NCBI RefSeq assembly: GCF_002295115.1 | Contig: NZ_NSFV01000002.1 | Coordinates: forward strand, 434,001-498,000 | Source of the DNA: Mesorhizobium sp. WSM4311 | Lineage (GTDB): Bacteria > Pseudomonadota > Alphaproteobacteria > Rhizobiales > Rhizobiaceae | Direction of reading: 5' to 3' | Length of the DNA stretch: 64,000 nt | In this document: one piece after another, positions 55,519 through 64,000 of the stretch | Position numbering within the stretch: the first letter of the stretch is position 1 | Layout: each line of letters opens with the position of its first letter | The notes under the pieces: generated by a model | Seen by the model: only the letters and a program-made list of their open reading frames with translations | What the model was told of the DNA's origin: nothing | Databases searched by the model: none | Made by a program: the position numbers and the translations under genes

Positions 55519-56517
55519 CTATTCGGCCGGCTCGAACCTGCCTTGCAGCAAGATCGTCGCGACCGGACCAAGCGGATTGGCGATCCGGCTCTCGAGGACT
55601 TCGATAAGTTTGTGCCCGACGTCTGCCATGTCTACCGAATGAACGCCGATCTTCGCCGGCAGGAAGCGCGCAAGACGCGTGTTGTCTCGGGTAACGATGT
55701 GGACGTCGCGGCCAGGCTCAAGACCGCGCCTGCCGAGAGCGTGCAATGCTCCCAGCAGGCCCAGTTCGTTGGCGCATGCCAGGCCGGTCGGCGGATCTGA
55801 CGACGCCAGCAGGTGATCGAACCATGCAGCGCTCGATTCCATCGTGAGCGTGCCATGACCGATCAGCGATGGGTCGAGCGGAATACCGGCCTCGGCCATC
55901 GCCCTTGCATAGCCTGCAAGACGCATGACACTCGCCTGATCCTCCGGAACGAGAAGCTGCAGCGCAATGCGTTGACAGCCCTTGTCCATGAGCCGTCGGG
56001 TGGCCTCGTAGGCAATCTGTTCATTGTCGATATCGACGTAGGGATACGCGATGTCCAGGTCGGTTCTTCCAAACGCCACGAACGGGATGCGTTCATCCAG
56101 CAGTAGCTTGACGCGCGGATCGTCCGAGACCATGCGCGTGATGATCAGGCCGTCCGCGCTGCGCGCCTGAAGCAGACGCTGCACGCTTTCGACGGGATCG
56201 TCGTCGGGCGTGGTGGAATAGATGGATAGACTATAACCCGCTCTCCTCGTCGCCAGCGTCATGCCCTCGATCAAGGGAAGCTTCGCCAGGTCGGAGAGGT
56301 AGTCGCGCGTTTCCATCGGCAGCACTGCCGTCAGCGTCAGGGTTCGTCCGGTTTTGAGCGCGCGACCGTGATGATTTGGGACATAGCCGACCCGCCTTGC
56401 CACCTCCTTGACGCGCGCCATGGTCGAGGGATGCACTTCCGGCCCGTCCTTGAGAGCGCGCGACACCGTGGTCACCGAAAGGGAAAGTTCCGCCGCGAGC
56501 TGTTTTAGATTGGCCAT
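55519..56517 (-). CDS. LacI-family transcriptional regulator
   Basis: A 332-residue repressor with a helix-turn-helix at the N-terminus (MANLKQLAAELSLSVTTVSRALKDG), hinge helix about residues 45-60, and a periplasmic-binding-type ligand domain (about 60-325, resembling AglR/ThuR-type regulators of sugar uptake). It is divergent from the ABC importer and phosphorylase operon. Two AACGTT-centred palindromes lie between them, so it very probably represses that operon and itself. The inducer is presumably the imported compound. Confidence 0.95.
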   Translation of the reverse strand: MANLKQLAAELSLSVTTVSRALKDGPEVHPSTMARVKEVARRVGYVPNHHGRALKTGRTLTLTAVLPMETRDYLSDLAKLPLIEGMTLATRRAGYSLSIYSTTPDDDPVESVQRLLQARSADGLIITRMVSDDPRVKLLLDERIPFVAFGRTDLDIAYPYVDIDNEQIAYEATRRLMDKGCQRIALQLLVPEDQASVMRLAGYARAMAEAGIPLDPSLIGHGTLTMESSAAWFDHLLASSDPPTGLACANELGLLGALHALGRRGLEPGRDVHIVTRDNTRLARFLPAKIGVHSVDMADVGHKLIEVLESRIANPLGPVATILLQGRFEPAE

Positions 56518-56562
56518 TGTCGCCTGACTTCATTTGCGAATGCGCCGGCTGATTTTGCTGAC

Positions 56563-56580
56563 CGTCGCAACGTTACCGGA
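56563..56580. promoter_or_regulatory. Secondary LacI-type operator (O2)
   Basis: CGTCGCAACGTTACCGGA matches 11 of 18 positions of the nearby perfect operator, including the central CAACGTTAC-like core. It is centred at 56571.5, about 55 bases upstream of the regulator start and exactly 80 bases from the primary palindrome. Confidence 0.55.
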
Positions 56581-56642
56581 TTCCACCTCACGGTCAATCC
56601 AAGCTCTTGCTAAAGCGCCTTGACTCTGGCGCCTTTGGATGC

Positions 56643-56660
56643 AATCGTAACGTTACGATT
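56643..56660. promoter_or_regulatory. Primary LacI-type operator (O1), perfect 18-bp palindrome
   Basis: AATCGTAACGTTACGATT is a perfect 18-base palindrome with the central CG typical of LacI-family operators. It lies 55 bases before the start of the ABC substrate-binding gene, so a repressor here would block or overlap its promoter. Confidence 0.85.
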
Positions 56661-56714
56661 AAAAGAAAACAGCTCTTTTGAGCGACATTTCGATGAATCC
56701 TAGGAGGAGAACCT

Positions 56715-57755
56715 ATGTCCTGGCTACGCATTTCCTTGGCCGCAATCGCAGTCACCGCTGCCTTGCCCGTCTGTGCTCAGACGGTAACCATCACGACCGC
56801 GGGCGGCGATTATGGCAACGCCGTGAAAACGGCTATGTGGGGCCCCGCTGCAAAGGAGCTTGGCTACGACGTCCGCGAGGAGACGCAGAGCGACGGCCTG
56901 GCTGCCCTGAAGATGCAGGTCACCTCGGGTGCGGTCTCGACAGACATCATTCACCTGGGCTCACCGGAAGGCGCGCAGGCGGCCGCACAGTCTCTGCTGG
57001 AGCCGCTCGACTACAAGATCATCGATCCAAAGTCCGTGCCGGACGGCGCAAAGTCCGACTACTGCTATCCGTTCGACTCCTATGGCACCGTCATGTCGTG
57101 GAGCACCAAGACCTATGGCCAGAATCCACCGAAGACCTGGGCTGAGTTCTGGGACGTCGCCAAATTCCCGGGCCGTCGCGCCCTGCGCGCCAACGCGCAA
57201 GACTTGATCGAGATCGCGCTGCTCTCCGATGGCGTGGCGCCGGCGGACGTCTATCCCACGCTCAGCACGCCAGAGGGCCTGGCGCGCGCCATCAAGCGGC
57301 TTGAGGCGATCAAACCGAATGTCTCGGTCTGGTGGACTTCGGGAGCCCAGTCAGCGCAATTGCTGAAAGACGGCGAGGCGGATCTGGTCGTGACCTGGAA
57401 TGGGCGAGCCCAGACGGTGAAGGCGGATGGTGGCGCGGTCGACTATACATTCAAAGGTTCCGTAATCGGCACGGACTGCCTTGGGGTGCCGAAGGGAGCG
57501 CCCAACAAGGAAGCGGCCATGAAGCTGATCGCTGCGATGACGCAGCCCGCACGGGTGGCGAAGCTGACCGACTTCATAGCCTATGGTCCGGTCAATCCTG
57601 CGGGCTATGAGGGCGGTCTTATCCCCAAAGATCGTCTGAAGACCTTGGCGACGGCTCCTGAAAATGCCGGAACTTCGGTGTTCTCGAACGCGGATTGGTG
57701 GGTCAAGAACGGCGAGGCCGCCCAAAAAGCCTTCGATGAAATGATGAACCGCTGA
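56715..57755 (+). CDS. ABC transporter periplasmic substrate-binding protein (PotD/spermidine-putrescine type)
   Basis: A 346-residue exported protein with a signal peptide (LRISLAAIAVTAALPVCA, cleavage before QTVTITT). The type-2 periplasmic-binding fold of the PotD/AfuA class is visible in TITTAGGDYGNAVKTAM, CYPFDSYGTVMSWSTKTYG, TWAEFWDVAKFPGRRAL and ADLVVTWNGRAQTV. The class takes polyamines, but also iron, sulfonates and others, so the ligand is not set by family. A perfect AGGAGGAGA ribosome-binding site is present. First gene of the LacI-controlled operon. Confidence 0.93.
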   Translation: MSWLRISLAAIAVTAALPVCAQTVTITTAGGDYGNAVKTAMWGPAAKELGYDVREETQSDGLAALKMQVTSGAVSTDIIHLGSPEGAQAAAQSLLEPLDYKIIDPKSVPDGAKSDYCYPFDSYGTVMSWSTKTYGQNPPKTWAEFWDVAKFPGRRALRANAQDLIEIALLSDGVAPADVYPTLSTPEGLARAIKRLEAIKPNVSVWWTSGAQSAQLLKDGEADLVVTWNGRAQTVKADGGAVDYTFKGSVIGTDCLGVPKGAPNKEAAMKLIAAMTQPARVAKLTDFIAYGPVNPAGYEGGLIPKDRLKTLATAPENAGTSVFSNADWWVKNGEAAQKAFDEMMNR

Positions 57756-57788
57756 GCCTCGAATTCGTCAACTCTAGGGTTGCAGCAC

Positions 57789-58829
57789 ATGATGAAGTCG
57801 CTCCCGATCACCATCGACAGCGTGCGCAAGGCCTATGGGTCTTACGTCGCGCTGGATGATGTCTCACTCGACATTCGGGCTGGCGAATTCCTCACATTGC
57901 TGGGGCCATCCGGGTCGGGCAAGACCACGCTGCTCATGGCTTTGGCCGGTTTTGTCCGACCCGATCGCGGTAAACTCTTGTTGGGGGATCGCGACATCAC
58001 TCGCCTGGCCCCCAACAAGCGGGACATCGGCATAGTCTTTCAGAACTATGCCCTGTTTCCACACATGAACGTCCTGGCGAACGTCGAGTATCCGTTGGCA
58101 CTGCGCAAGACACCGAAAGCGGAGGCGCGTCGGCGAGCGCTTGACGCCTTGGCCCGCGTCAAGCTGGACGGTCTGGCGGAGCGCGACATTGCCGCATTGT
58201 CCGGCGGCCAGCGCCAGCGGGTGGCGTTGGCGCGGGCGATCGTCTTTGAGCCACGCGTGATGCTGATGGACGAGCCGCTGTCGGCGCTCGACAAGAATCT
58301 GCGCGAAACCATGCAGTACGAAATCCGGCGTCTGCACGATGATCTGGGGATCACCACGATCTATGTGACGCACGACCAGCGCGAAGCACTGATCATGTCA
58401 GACCGGGTTGCGGTGATGAACTCCGGCCGCATTCAGCAGATCGATACGCCACAGCAGATTTATGATCGTCCATCGACCCGCTTCGTCGCGGAGTTCATGG
58501 GCGAGGCCAACATTGTGGGCCCAGGAGCAGCACGCAGAATCGACGGCGCCGATGCGTCGCACGAGACCCTGATGATCCGCGCGGAAAGCTTCCATCTTGA
58601 TGCGAAAATCGTCGGACGAGACGGGGTGGCGCTTGAGGGAACGCTGCGTGCCAAGGCGTTTCGCGGCGAGAACTGGCTTTTGACTCTGGCGCTTGATGGC
58701 GGCCAGGAGATCCTGGTCTGCATACCGTCCGCACTTGCCGGCGGCTGCGCCGAACTCGCCACCGGTCAGCGGGTGACCGCCTATGCGCCAGCAGCGAAAG
58801 TTCACCCGATACCGGGAGCGGTAGCGTGA
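57789..58829 (+). CDS. ABC transporter ATP-binding protein (PotA type)
   Basis: A 346-residue ATPase. Walker A is LGPSGSGKTTLLMALAGF, Q-loop FQNYALFPHMNV, signature LSGGQRQRVALARAIV, Walker B VMLMDEPLSALD, and switch His in YVTHDQREAL. A C-terminal TOBE domain (about 280-345) is present, as in PotA/FbpC. It powers import through the two permeases that follow. The ATG at 57789 is used; adjacent ATG 57792 and TTG 57780 are alternatives. Overlaps the next start by GTGA. Confidence 0.95.
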   Translation: MMKSLPITIDSVRKAYGSYVALDDVSLDIRAGEFLTLLGPSGSGKTTLLMALAGFVRPDRGKLLLGDRDITRLAPNKRDIGIVFQNYALFPHMNVLANVEYPLALRKTPKAEARRRALDALARVKLDGLAERDIAALSGGQRQRVALARAIVFEPRVMLMDEPLSALDKNLRETMQYEIRRLHDDLGITTIYVTHDQREALIMSDRVAVMNSGRIQQIDTPQQIYDRPSTRFVAEFMGEANIVGPGAARRIDGADASHETLMIRAESFHLDAKIVGRDGVALEGTLRAKAFRGENWLLTLALDGGQEILVCIPSALAGGCAELATGQRVTAYAPAAKVHPIPGAVA

Positions 58830-59713
58830 CCGTCCTTGCCGATCCTGCGCTGGCGGCAGACGCTCGACGCGAGCGGCGGTTCTTCCTCTCGCTTTCACTG
58901 CCTGCGCTTTTCATCGTCGGACTGGCGGCGATACTGCCTATCCTATGGATCATCCGGCAATCCTTCCTGACCACGGGCGGCGACTATACCGTCGGCAATT
59001 ACGAGAAGGTGCTGTCGAGCGGGTTGACATGGGCGGCACTCGTGACAACCGTTGAGCTGTCCTTTGGAACGCTGGCGTTCTGCATTCTTCTAGGCACCCC
59101 GCTGGCGCTCGCCCTCGCCAGCGTCAGGCCAAGGGTGGCCAATTTGCTGATGGCCTTCGTCATGCTGCCGTTGTGGACCTCCATTCTGGTGCGCACCTAT
59201 GGCTGGCTCGTGCTGTTGCGGCGCGAAGGCCTGATCAACACGGCCTTGACAGGTTCGGGCCTGACAGCGGAGCCATTGCCGCTGGTCTACAATTTCACCG
59301 GAACGCTGATCGGCATGGTTCACTACATGCTGCCGCTCTTTCTGCTTCCCGTTTATGCCGCGATGCGCGATATCGACGCCAACCTTGTTCGCGCCTCGGC
59401 GAGCATGGGAGCCACACTTGCGCAAACGATCCGCACCGTCATCCTGCCCCTTTCGACCGGCGGCATCTTCTCGGGCTCATTGATCGTCTTCATCTACACC
59501 ATAGGCTTCTTCATCACGCCGGCGGTGCTGGGCGGCGGCAAGGTAAATCCTCTCTCCATCCGCATCGAGCGCACGCTGTCGACCTTTCAGGACTGGGGGT
59601 CGGCGAGCGTCCTGGGCATTCTGCTCCTCGTTCTTATGGCGCTGATCGGCATGATGTTCCTGGTGGCGCGCCGACTGATGGCGCGCAACAAATTCGGTAC
59701 GGCCCATGCTTGA
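58826..59713 (+). CDS. ABC transporter permease (PotB type)
   Basis: A 295-residue inner-membrane protein with six transmembrane helices. The BPD-type EAA loop is around residues 190-210 (RASASMGATLAQTIRTVILP). It starts with a GTG overlapping the ATPase stop (GTGA), so the genes are translationally coupled. It pairs with the following permease to form the channel. Confidence 0.93.
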   Translation: MTVLADPALAADARRERRFFLSLSLPALFIVGLAAILPILWIIRQSFLTTGGDYTVGNYEKVLSSGLTWAALVTTVELSFGTLAFCILLGTPLALALASVRPRVANLLMAFVMLPLWTSILVRTYGWLVLLRREGLINTALTGSGLTAEPLPLVYNFTGTLIGMVHYMLPLFLLPVYAAMRDIDANLVRASASMGATLAQTIRTVILPLSTGGIFSGSLIVFIYTIGFFITPAVLGGGKVNPLSIRIERTLSTFQDWGSASVLGILLLVLMALIGMMFLVARRLMARNKFGTAHA

Positions 59714-60497
59714 AGCCTATCCAGACAACAGGCTGGCCCGCATTCTCCTATGGAGCTTTTGCGCGCTCGTATTGGCGTTCTTGATGCTGCCGACGCTGGT
59801 GGTAGTGCCGCTCTCCTTTTCAGCGTCCGATCTTCTCGAATTTCCGCCGCGCGCATACTCGTTGCGCTGGTACGGGAATTTCTTCGGTTCGGCGACATGG
59901 ATGGCCGGGCTCAGGACGAGCCTGATCCTTGGGACATTGACGGCGATGGTCGCAGTGCCCCTGGCGCTGCTGGCCTGCATCTCGATCAACCGGCTCGGAG
60001 GAAGGACCGCCTTGGCCATTCAGGGCGCTCTGCTCACCCCGTCCATCGTGCCGGGCATCCTGCTTGCGATCGGTCTCTTCTTTGTGCTGGCGGCGCAACG
60101 TCTGGTCGGAACGCTGTTCGGCGTGCTGGTCGGGCATGTGGTGCTGGCCATTCCAGTCGCCTGCATTGTGTTGTTGCCCGCTCTGGCCCGCTTTGACTGG
60201 AACCAGGTTCAGGCGGCGCGCAGCCTCGGCGCAAACTGGGCGAGAGCTATTGGCGGGATAATCGTCCCGCAACTTCAGATCAGTCTGTTGTCGGCAACGT
60301 TGATGGCCTTCCTGACGTCACTCGACGAGTCCGTCATTTCGATCTTCGTCGCCAGCGGTCAAAACAGCACGCTGCCGAAGCTCATGTTCCTGTCGCTGCG
60401 CGACCAGATCGATCCGACCATTGCGGCAATCTCGACCTTGTGGACCGTCATCGTCCTGGTCGCCGTCCTGATCGTGAGCCTTCGCCAAAAATCCTGA
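59706..60497 (+). CDS. ABC transporter permease (PotC type)
   Basis: A 263-residue, six-helix permease. The EAA loop is QAARSLGANWARAIGGIIVP, and DESVISIFVASGQNSTLPKLMF is typical of PotC/PotI subunits. Its start overlaps the end of the previous permease by eight bases. The phosphorylase-like gene begins 14 bases after its stop in the same operon. Confidence 0.93.
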   Translation: MLEAYPDNRLARILLWSFCALVLAFLMLPTLVVVPLSFSASDLLEFPPRAYSLRWYGNFFGSATWMAGLRTSLILGTLTAMVAVPLALLACISINRLGGRTALAIQGALLTPSIVPGILLAIGLFFVLAAQRLVGTLFGVLVGHVVLAIPVACIVLLPALARFDWNQVQAARSLGANWARAIGGIIVPQLQISLLSATLMAFLTSLDESVISIFVASGQNSTLPKLMFLSLRDQIDPTIAAISTLWTVIVLVAVLIVSLRQKS

Positions 60498-60511
60498 CAG
60501 AGACTGGAAAC

Positions 60512-61432
60512 ATGCCTGCAGATCGTCAAGCAGCCGGTGCTGCCGCGGATCAATCAACGGAAATCCCTCAGGTGGGGTTGGCCATCATCACCGGCTCGGC
60601 AAACTGGGGGCTTGCCTTCCCGGAAGATGTTGAATTCGAGGGTGTGCGCACCTTGCGGCGCGACATGAGTTTTGAAACGCCTTTCGGCCGCACCGACAAT
60701 TGGAAGCTGCTCGAGTTCGATGCGTCGATCACCGTCGAAGGTGAAGCAAAACGTGCCTTGTGCATGTATTCGCACGGCAATCCCCGCGACCATATCGACC
60801 ATTCCTGTCATCGCCGCGCGTTCTGGGTCTTGATGCAAGCGGGTGTAAGGCAAGTGCTGTCCTGCTCGACCATCGGCGCCGTCAACAAGGCGATCCAGCC
60901 CGGCGACATGGTGGTGAATGCCGATATCATCGAACTGACGCAGACCCCGTTCTCACTGCTTCCCGGCCGGCAGAGCTTCGACTGCTCGGGCAAGCAGATC
61001 GTATGTCCAAGATGTGCGGCGGTTCTGGTCGAAACAGCCCGCCGTCATTGGCCGGCCGAATGCCGCGTTCATGGCATCGAGCAGCAGTTGGTGGCTGGCC
61101 ACTGTTACGGTCCGCGGCTGACCACCCCGGCCGAAGCCTTGGCGTTTCGAAGCATGGGGGCGGACGTGCTCAACCATTCGATCGCGCCTGAGGCAACCTT
61201 GTCGCGCGAGATTGGTGCGTGTTTCGTGCCTCTTGCGTTCGTGACGGCAGGTTTCAACGACTATATGGACCGCAATCGCCAGAAATTGCTGCAGGAGGAC
61301 GTGTTGCCGAGCCTCTCCATGACAGCCTCGCGGGTCGCGCTGGAGACCGCGGCACGACTTCCGGTCAATCCGGAATGCTCTTGCCATGGTTTGAAGTCGC
61401 CTCAACCGGAAGAGCGCGCCAGCCGGTTCTGA
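60512..61432 (+). CDS. MTAP/purine nucleoside phosphorylase-superfamily enzyme
   Basis: A 306-residue protein with the nucleoside phosphorylase fold. IITGSANWGL replaces the usual IGGSG, followed by ETPFGRTDNW, SHGNPRDHIDHSCHRRAFW, STIGAVNKAIQPGDMVVNADI, GHCYGPRLTTPAEALAFR and GADVLNHSIAPEATLSREIG. These last motifs match the phosphate and ribose regions of methylthioadenosine phosphorylases. A CPRC motif (around residue 169) and CSCHGLKSP at the C-terminus are unusual. As last gene of the LacI-controlled importer operon, it probably splits the imported nucleoside-like compound by phosphorolysis. A TGGAAA site precedes the ATG. Confidence 0.82.
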   Translation: MPADRQAAGAAADQSTEIPQVGLAIITGSANWGLAFPEDVEFEGVRTLRRDMSFETPFGRTDNWKLLEFDASITVEGEAKRALCMYSHGNPRDHIDHSCHRRAFWVLMQAGVRQVLSCSTIGAVNKAIQPGDMVVNADIIELTQTPFSLLPGRQSFDCSGKQIVCPRCAAVLVETARRHWPAECRVHGIEQQLVAGHCYGPRLTTPAEALAFRSMGADVLNHSIAPEATLSREIGACFVPLAFVTAGFNDYMDRNRQKLLQEDVLPSLSMTASRVALETAARLPVNPECSCHGLKSPQPEERASRF

Positions 61433-61468
61433 GGCAGGGCAATTGCAAGGTCGTGGCGAGGTCTTGGA

Positions 61469-62377
61469 TTAGCCAGCCGGCGTGAAAATACCGTCGATGG
61501 CGGGGGCGGCATCCGTCGACACCACGCCGCGCGCCACCAGGTCCTCGAGATGGGCAAGCACCGACAATCCTGCGGCGCCATGCAACCGGGGATCTGTATC
61601 CCTGTAGATCGCCTTGACCATGTCGGGAACCGTCCGGTCCCCGGCTCTGACCCGCTCCAATATGGCCCGCTCGCGCATTTTGCGATGCGTCTTCAATCCC
61701 CGCATGAAAGCGCGCGGCTTGGCGACCGGCCCGCCGTGCCCAGGCAGCAGCAGGCGGTCGTCGCGCTCGATCAGGCGGTCCAGCGATGCCATGTAGTCGG
61801 CCATGGCCCCGTCCGGCGGCGCGACAATCGATGTCGCCCACGCCATGACATGATCGGCCGAAAACAGGATGCCGGTTTCTTCCAGCGCGAACACCGCGTG
61901 ATTGGCGGTGTGGCCGGGGGTCAGAACCGTACGGATCGCCCACCCGTCGCCGGCCACCAACGCGCCGTCCGGCAGTGCGATGTCGGGAATGAAAGCGGTG
62001 TCGGCGCTGGCGTCTAGCGCATTGGTCTCGCCGATATGCAGTGGCCTCGCCGGCCGGTGCGGCCCTTCCGCCATCACCAAGGCGCCGGTGCGCTCCTTCA
62101 GTCGGGCCGCCAGCGGGGAATGGTCGCGATGCGTGTGGCTGACGAAGATATGGCTGACCGGCCTGCCGGCGATCACGCCGAGCAAGGTCTGAAGATGCGC
62201 CTCGTCATCTGGCCCGGGATCGATTACCGCCAGCGTGTCGCGCCCGACGACATAGCTGTTGGTGCCATGAAAGGTGAAGGGGCTGGGGTTCCGGACCGTG
62301 ACGCGCTGCACGTCCGGGCCGACGTTCACGCCCTGGCCGTAGTGCGGATCGAAGCTGGTATCGAATTTGAGAGCCAT
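61469..62377 (-). CDS. MBL-fold hydrolase (LACTB2-like, with C-terminal winged helix)
   Basis: A 302-residue metallo-beta-lactamase-fold protein. The HxHxDH motif is VSHTHRDHSPLAARL, with TPGHTANHAVFAL, LFSADHVMAWATSIV and LLPGHGGPVAKPRAF as further metal-site regions. A C-terminal helical domain (KTHRKMRERAILERV) is typical of the LACTB2/glyoxalase-II-like family. It could be an RNase or thioesterase-like hydrolase; substrate unknown. I start at MALKFDTSF; the frame continues upstream without similarity. Confidence 0.9.
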   Translation of the reverse strand: MALKFDTSFDPHYGQGVNVGPDVQRVTVRNPSPFTFHGTNSYVVGRDTLAVIDPGPDDEAHLQTLLGVIAGRPVSHIFVSHTHRDHSPLAARLKERTGALVMAEGPHRPARPLHIGETNALDASADTAFIPDIALPDGALVAGDGWAIRTVLTPGHTANHAVFALEETGILFSADHVMAWATSIVAPPDGAMADYMASLDRLIERDDRLLLPGHGGPVAKPRAFMRGLKTHRKMRERAILERVRAGDRTVPDMVKAIYRDTDPRLHGAAGLSVLAHLEDLVARGVVSTDAAPAIDGIFTPAG

Positions 62378-62491
62378 GTCGGCACATTGTTCCCGGAACG
62401 GCAAAACCGATTGCCGCATAGCACGCAAGCCAATATAGGAAAACGCAGGATCGCGATTATCGGATCGCGCTGGACCGGATTGGGGAAGACC

Positions 62492-63082
62492 ATGGCAACT
62501 GCAACCACGATGCGCCCGCTTGTTTCTCTGGCTTTGCCGCAGGAAGGCGCGGCGCGGCTGGCAACACAGCTTTTCCTGGCGATCGCCGGAACGCTACTGC
62601 TGACCCTGTCGGCCAAGACCAAGGTTGTGCTGGGGCCGGTCGACATCTCGATGCAGACGCTGGCCGTCTTGCTGATCGCCGCCGCCTTCGGCCTGCGCCT
62701 CGGCGTCGCCACGCTGCTGCTCTATATGGCGGAGGGCGCGATGGGCTTCCCGGTCTTCCAGGGCACACCGGAGAAGGGCATTGGCCTTGCCTACATGGTT
62801 GGTCCGACGGGTGGCTATCTCGCGGGCTTTGTCGTCATGGCGGCGATTGTCGGCTGGGCCGCGGATCGCGGCTGGGATCGCCACCCGATCAAGCTTTTCA
62901 ACGCTATGCTGGTTGCCGAAGTGGTGATGATGGCGATGGGCTTTGCCTGGCTGGCGCTGCTGATCGGCCCGGAAAAATCCTGGCAGTTCGGCGTCGTGCC
63001 GTTCATCGTTGGCGATCTGATCAAGGTCGCGCTGGCGGCAAGCCTTGTGCCGGCCGTCTGGTCGCTGCTGAAGCGCTCCTGA
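62492..63082 (+). CDS. bioY: Biotin transporter substrate-binding component BioY
   Basis: A 196-residue membrane protein with about six helices. The BioY features are KVVLGPVDISMQTLAVLLI, YMAEGAMGFPVF, GPTGGYLAGFVVMA and a helix with LLIGPEKSW. BioY is the biotin-binding S component of an ECF transporter and can work alone in some rhizobia. GGGGAAG precedes ATG 62492. No BioR-like TTATNNATAA box is evident in the 114-base gap to the divergent hydrolase, and bioM/bioN do not follow. Confidence 0.93.
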   Translation: MATATTMRPLVSLALPQEGAARLATQLFLAIAGTLLLTLSAKTKVVLGPVDISMQTLAVLLIAAAFGLRLGVATLLLYMAEGAMGFPVFQGTPEKGIGLAYMVGPTGGYLAGFVVMAAIVGWAADRGWDRHPIKLFNAMLVAEVVMMAMGFAWLALLIGPEKSWQFGVVPFIVGDLIKVALAASLVPAVWSLLKRS

Positions 63083-63146
63083 GGCCTGTAGGAAGATTGG
63101 CGTGCCATAGACGTCAGGGATCCATTCCCGAGGATGGGCGCTTCCG

Positions 63147-64000
63147 ATGAAGGTTCTGGTCACCGGCGCCGCCGGCTTCATAGGCTATCATGTCGCCAGG
63201 CGGCTCCTGGAGCGTGGCGACGAGGTTGTCGGCATCGACAGCGTCAACGACTATTATGATCCGCGGATCAAGCAGGCGCGGCTGCGGCTGCTGGCCGAAG
63301 CCAGCCAAGGCACCAATGCCGGCTATCATTTCATCCATGGCAATCTTGCCGACAGAGAAATCGTGGACGGCTGCCTTGCCGATCATGGCTTCGACCGGGT
63401 GATCCATCTCGCCGCCCAGGCGGGAGTGCGATACAGCCTGGAAAACCCGCGCGCCTATGTCGAAAGCAACATCGTTGCTTTCACCAACATGCTGGAGGCC
63501 TGCCGCAATGCCGGCATTGCGCACCTGACCTATGCCAGCACCTCGAGCGTTTACGGCGCCAACACCGACATGCCGTTTTCCGAGCACCGCCCGGCCGATC
63601 ATCCGCTGCAGTTCTACGCCGCGACCAAGCGCGCCAACGAACTGATGGCGCACAGTTACAGCCATCTGTTCGGATTGCCGACGAGCGGGCTGCGGTTCTT
63701 CACCGTGTACGGGCCTTGGGGGCGCCCCGACATGGCGCTGTTCCTGTTCACCAGGAGCATCCTGGCCGGCGAGCCGATCAAGCTGTTCAACAATGGTAAC
63801 CACACGCGCGACTTCACCTATATCGACGACATCGCCGAAGGCGTGATCCGGACCAGCGACAGCCCTGCAGCCAGCAATCCCGCCTGGGATTCCGGCCATC
63901 CGGATCCGGCAACGAGCAGCGCGCCCTGGCGTATCTTCAACATCGGCAACAACAATCCGGTGAGGCTGACCGCCTATGTCGAGGCGCTGGAAAGCGCGCT
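63147..64000 (+). CDS. NAD-dependent nucleotide-sugar epimerase (UDP-glucuronate 4-epimerase-like), 3' truncated by window edge
   Basis: The frame is open from ATG 63147 to the last base, giving 284 codons. It is an extended SDR with the NAD motif [17 protein letters not shown] and [17 protein letters not shown], a hallmark of UDP-glucuronate epimerases (LpsL/Cap1J type). Also present are [15 protein letters not shown], the catalytic STSSVYG and YAATK (YxxxK), [18 protein letters not shown], and [12 protein letters not shown]. It likely makes UDP-galacturonate for LPS or exopolysaccharide. About 50 C-terminal residues are outside the window. Confidence 0.93.
   Translation, partial: MKVLVTGAAGFIGYHVARRLLERGDEVVGIDSVNDYYDPRIKQARLRLLAEASQGTNAGYHFIHGNLADREIVDGCLADHGFDRVIHLAAQAGVRYSLENPRAYVESNIVAFTNMLEACRNAGIAHLTYASTSSVYGANTDMPFSEHRPADHPLQFYAATKRANELMAHSYSHLFGLPTSGLRFFTVYGPWGRPDMALFLFTRSILAGEPIKLFNNGNHTRDFTYIDDIAEGVIRTSDSPAASNPAWDSGHPDPATSSAPWRIFNIGNNNPVRLTAYVEALESA

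Overview
This is a 64 kb stretch of GC-rich chromosomal core DNA from an alphaproteobacterium, most likely a rhizobial Mesorhizobium-type organism (order Hyphomicrobiales). Supporting signs are the CcrM-type GANTC methyltransferase, the coxB-coxA-ctaB-coxF-ctaG-coxC-DUF983-SURF1 order running into ispH-thrB-rnhA, an IalB-family protein, DUF1499 and DUF2277 proteins, and a direct-repeat LexA box of the alphaproteobacterial GTTC-N7-GTTC form. I see no insertion sequences, phage genes or CRISPR array.

Layout: 1-7.4 kb holds a deacetylase cut by the left edge, xseB, a DUF2277 protein, a pirin, dxs (isoprenoid precursor synthesis), a small exported protein, a GFA-family protein, and the RNA methyltransferases TlyA and RlmD/RumA-type overlapping by ATGA. 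7.5-14 kb is more accessory: a large caspase-fold protein without its catalytic dyad, a PsiF-like gene remnant, a periplasmic transglutaminase-like cysteine protease, a VapBC-type toxin-antitoxin pair, tldD and an IalB-family protein. 14.4-23.7 kb carries the aa3-type cytochrome c oxidase operon with its heme O synthase and copper assembly factors. A decayed L,D-transpeptidase tail follows, then DUF983, SURF1, ispH, thrB and rnhA.

23.7-36.8 kb is mixed housekeeping: a phosphatase variant, a DUF2938 membrane protein, a peroxiredoxin, a DsbD-like exported protein, YqgE, and a metallo-hydrolase divergent from a LysR regulator. A minus-strand threonine synthase, M16 peptidase, GNAT acetyltransferase and GGDEF/EAL protein cluster comes next, then a lipoprotein and a HAD phosphatase. 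37-45 kb is concerned with chromosome maintenance and envelope redox: ccrM, another HAD hydrolase, mutY divergent from a DciA-like (DUF721) gene, a DsbA-type lipoprotein and smc.

45-55.5 kb starts with a striking fusion of a family-25 glycosyltransferase to an O-antigen-ligase-like membrane domain. It continues with tRNA-Gln(UUG), a VOC protein under a LexA-type box, pyruvate phosphate dikinase, a polysaccharide deacetylase, DUF427, an acyl-CoA ligase and DUF1499. 55.5-61.4 kb is a self-contained catabolic or uptake island: a LacI regulator divergent from a PotD/A/B/C-like ABC importer and an MTAP/purine-nucleoside-phosphorylase-like enzyme, with two LacI-type palindromes 80 bp apart between them. 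The window ends with a metallo-beta-lactamase-fold hydrolase, a BioY biotin transporter component and a UDP-glucuronate-epimerase-like gene cut by the right edge.

The observations I rate highest are the GT25/O-antigen-ligase fusion, the inactive caspase with its low-complexity tail, the LacI/ABC/phosphorylase operon with paired operators, the LexA box on the VOC gene, and the two gene remnants. Functions are assigned from recognisable motifs only; no database search was run.
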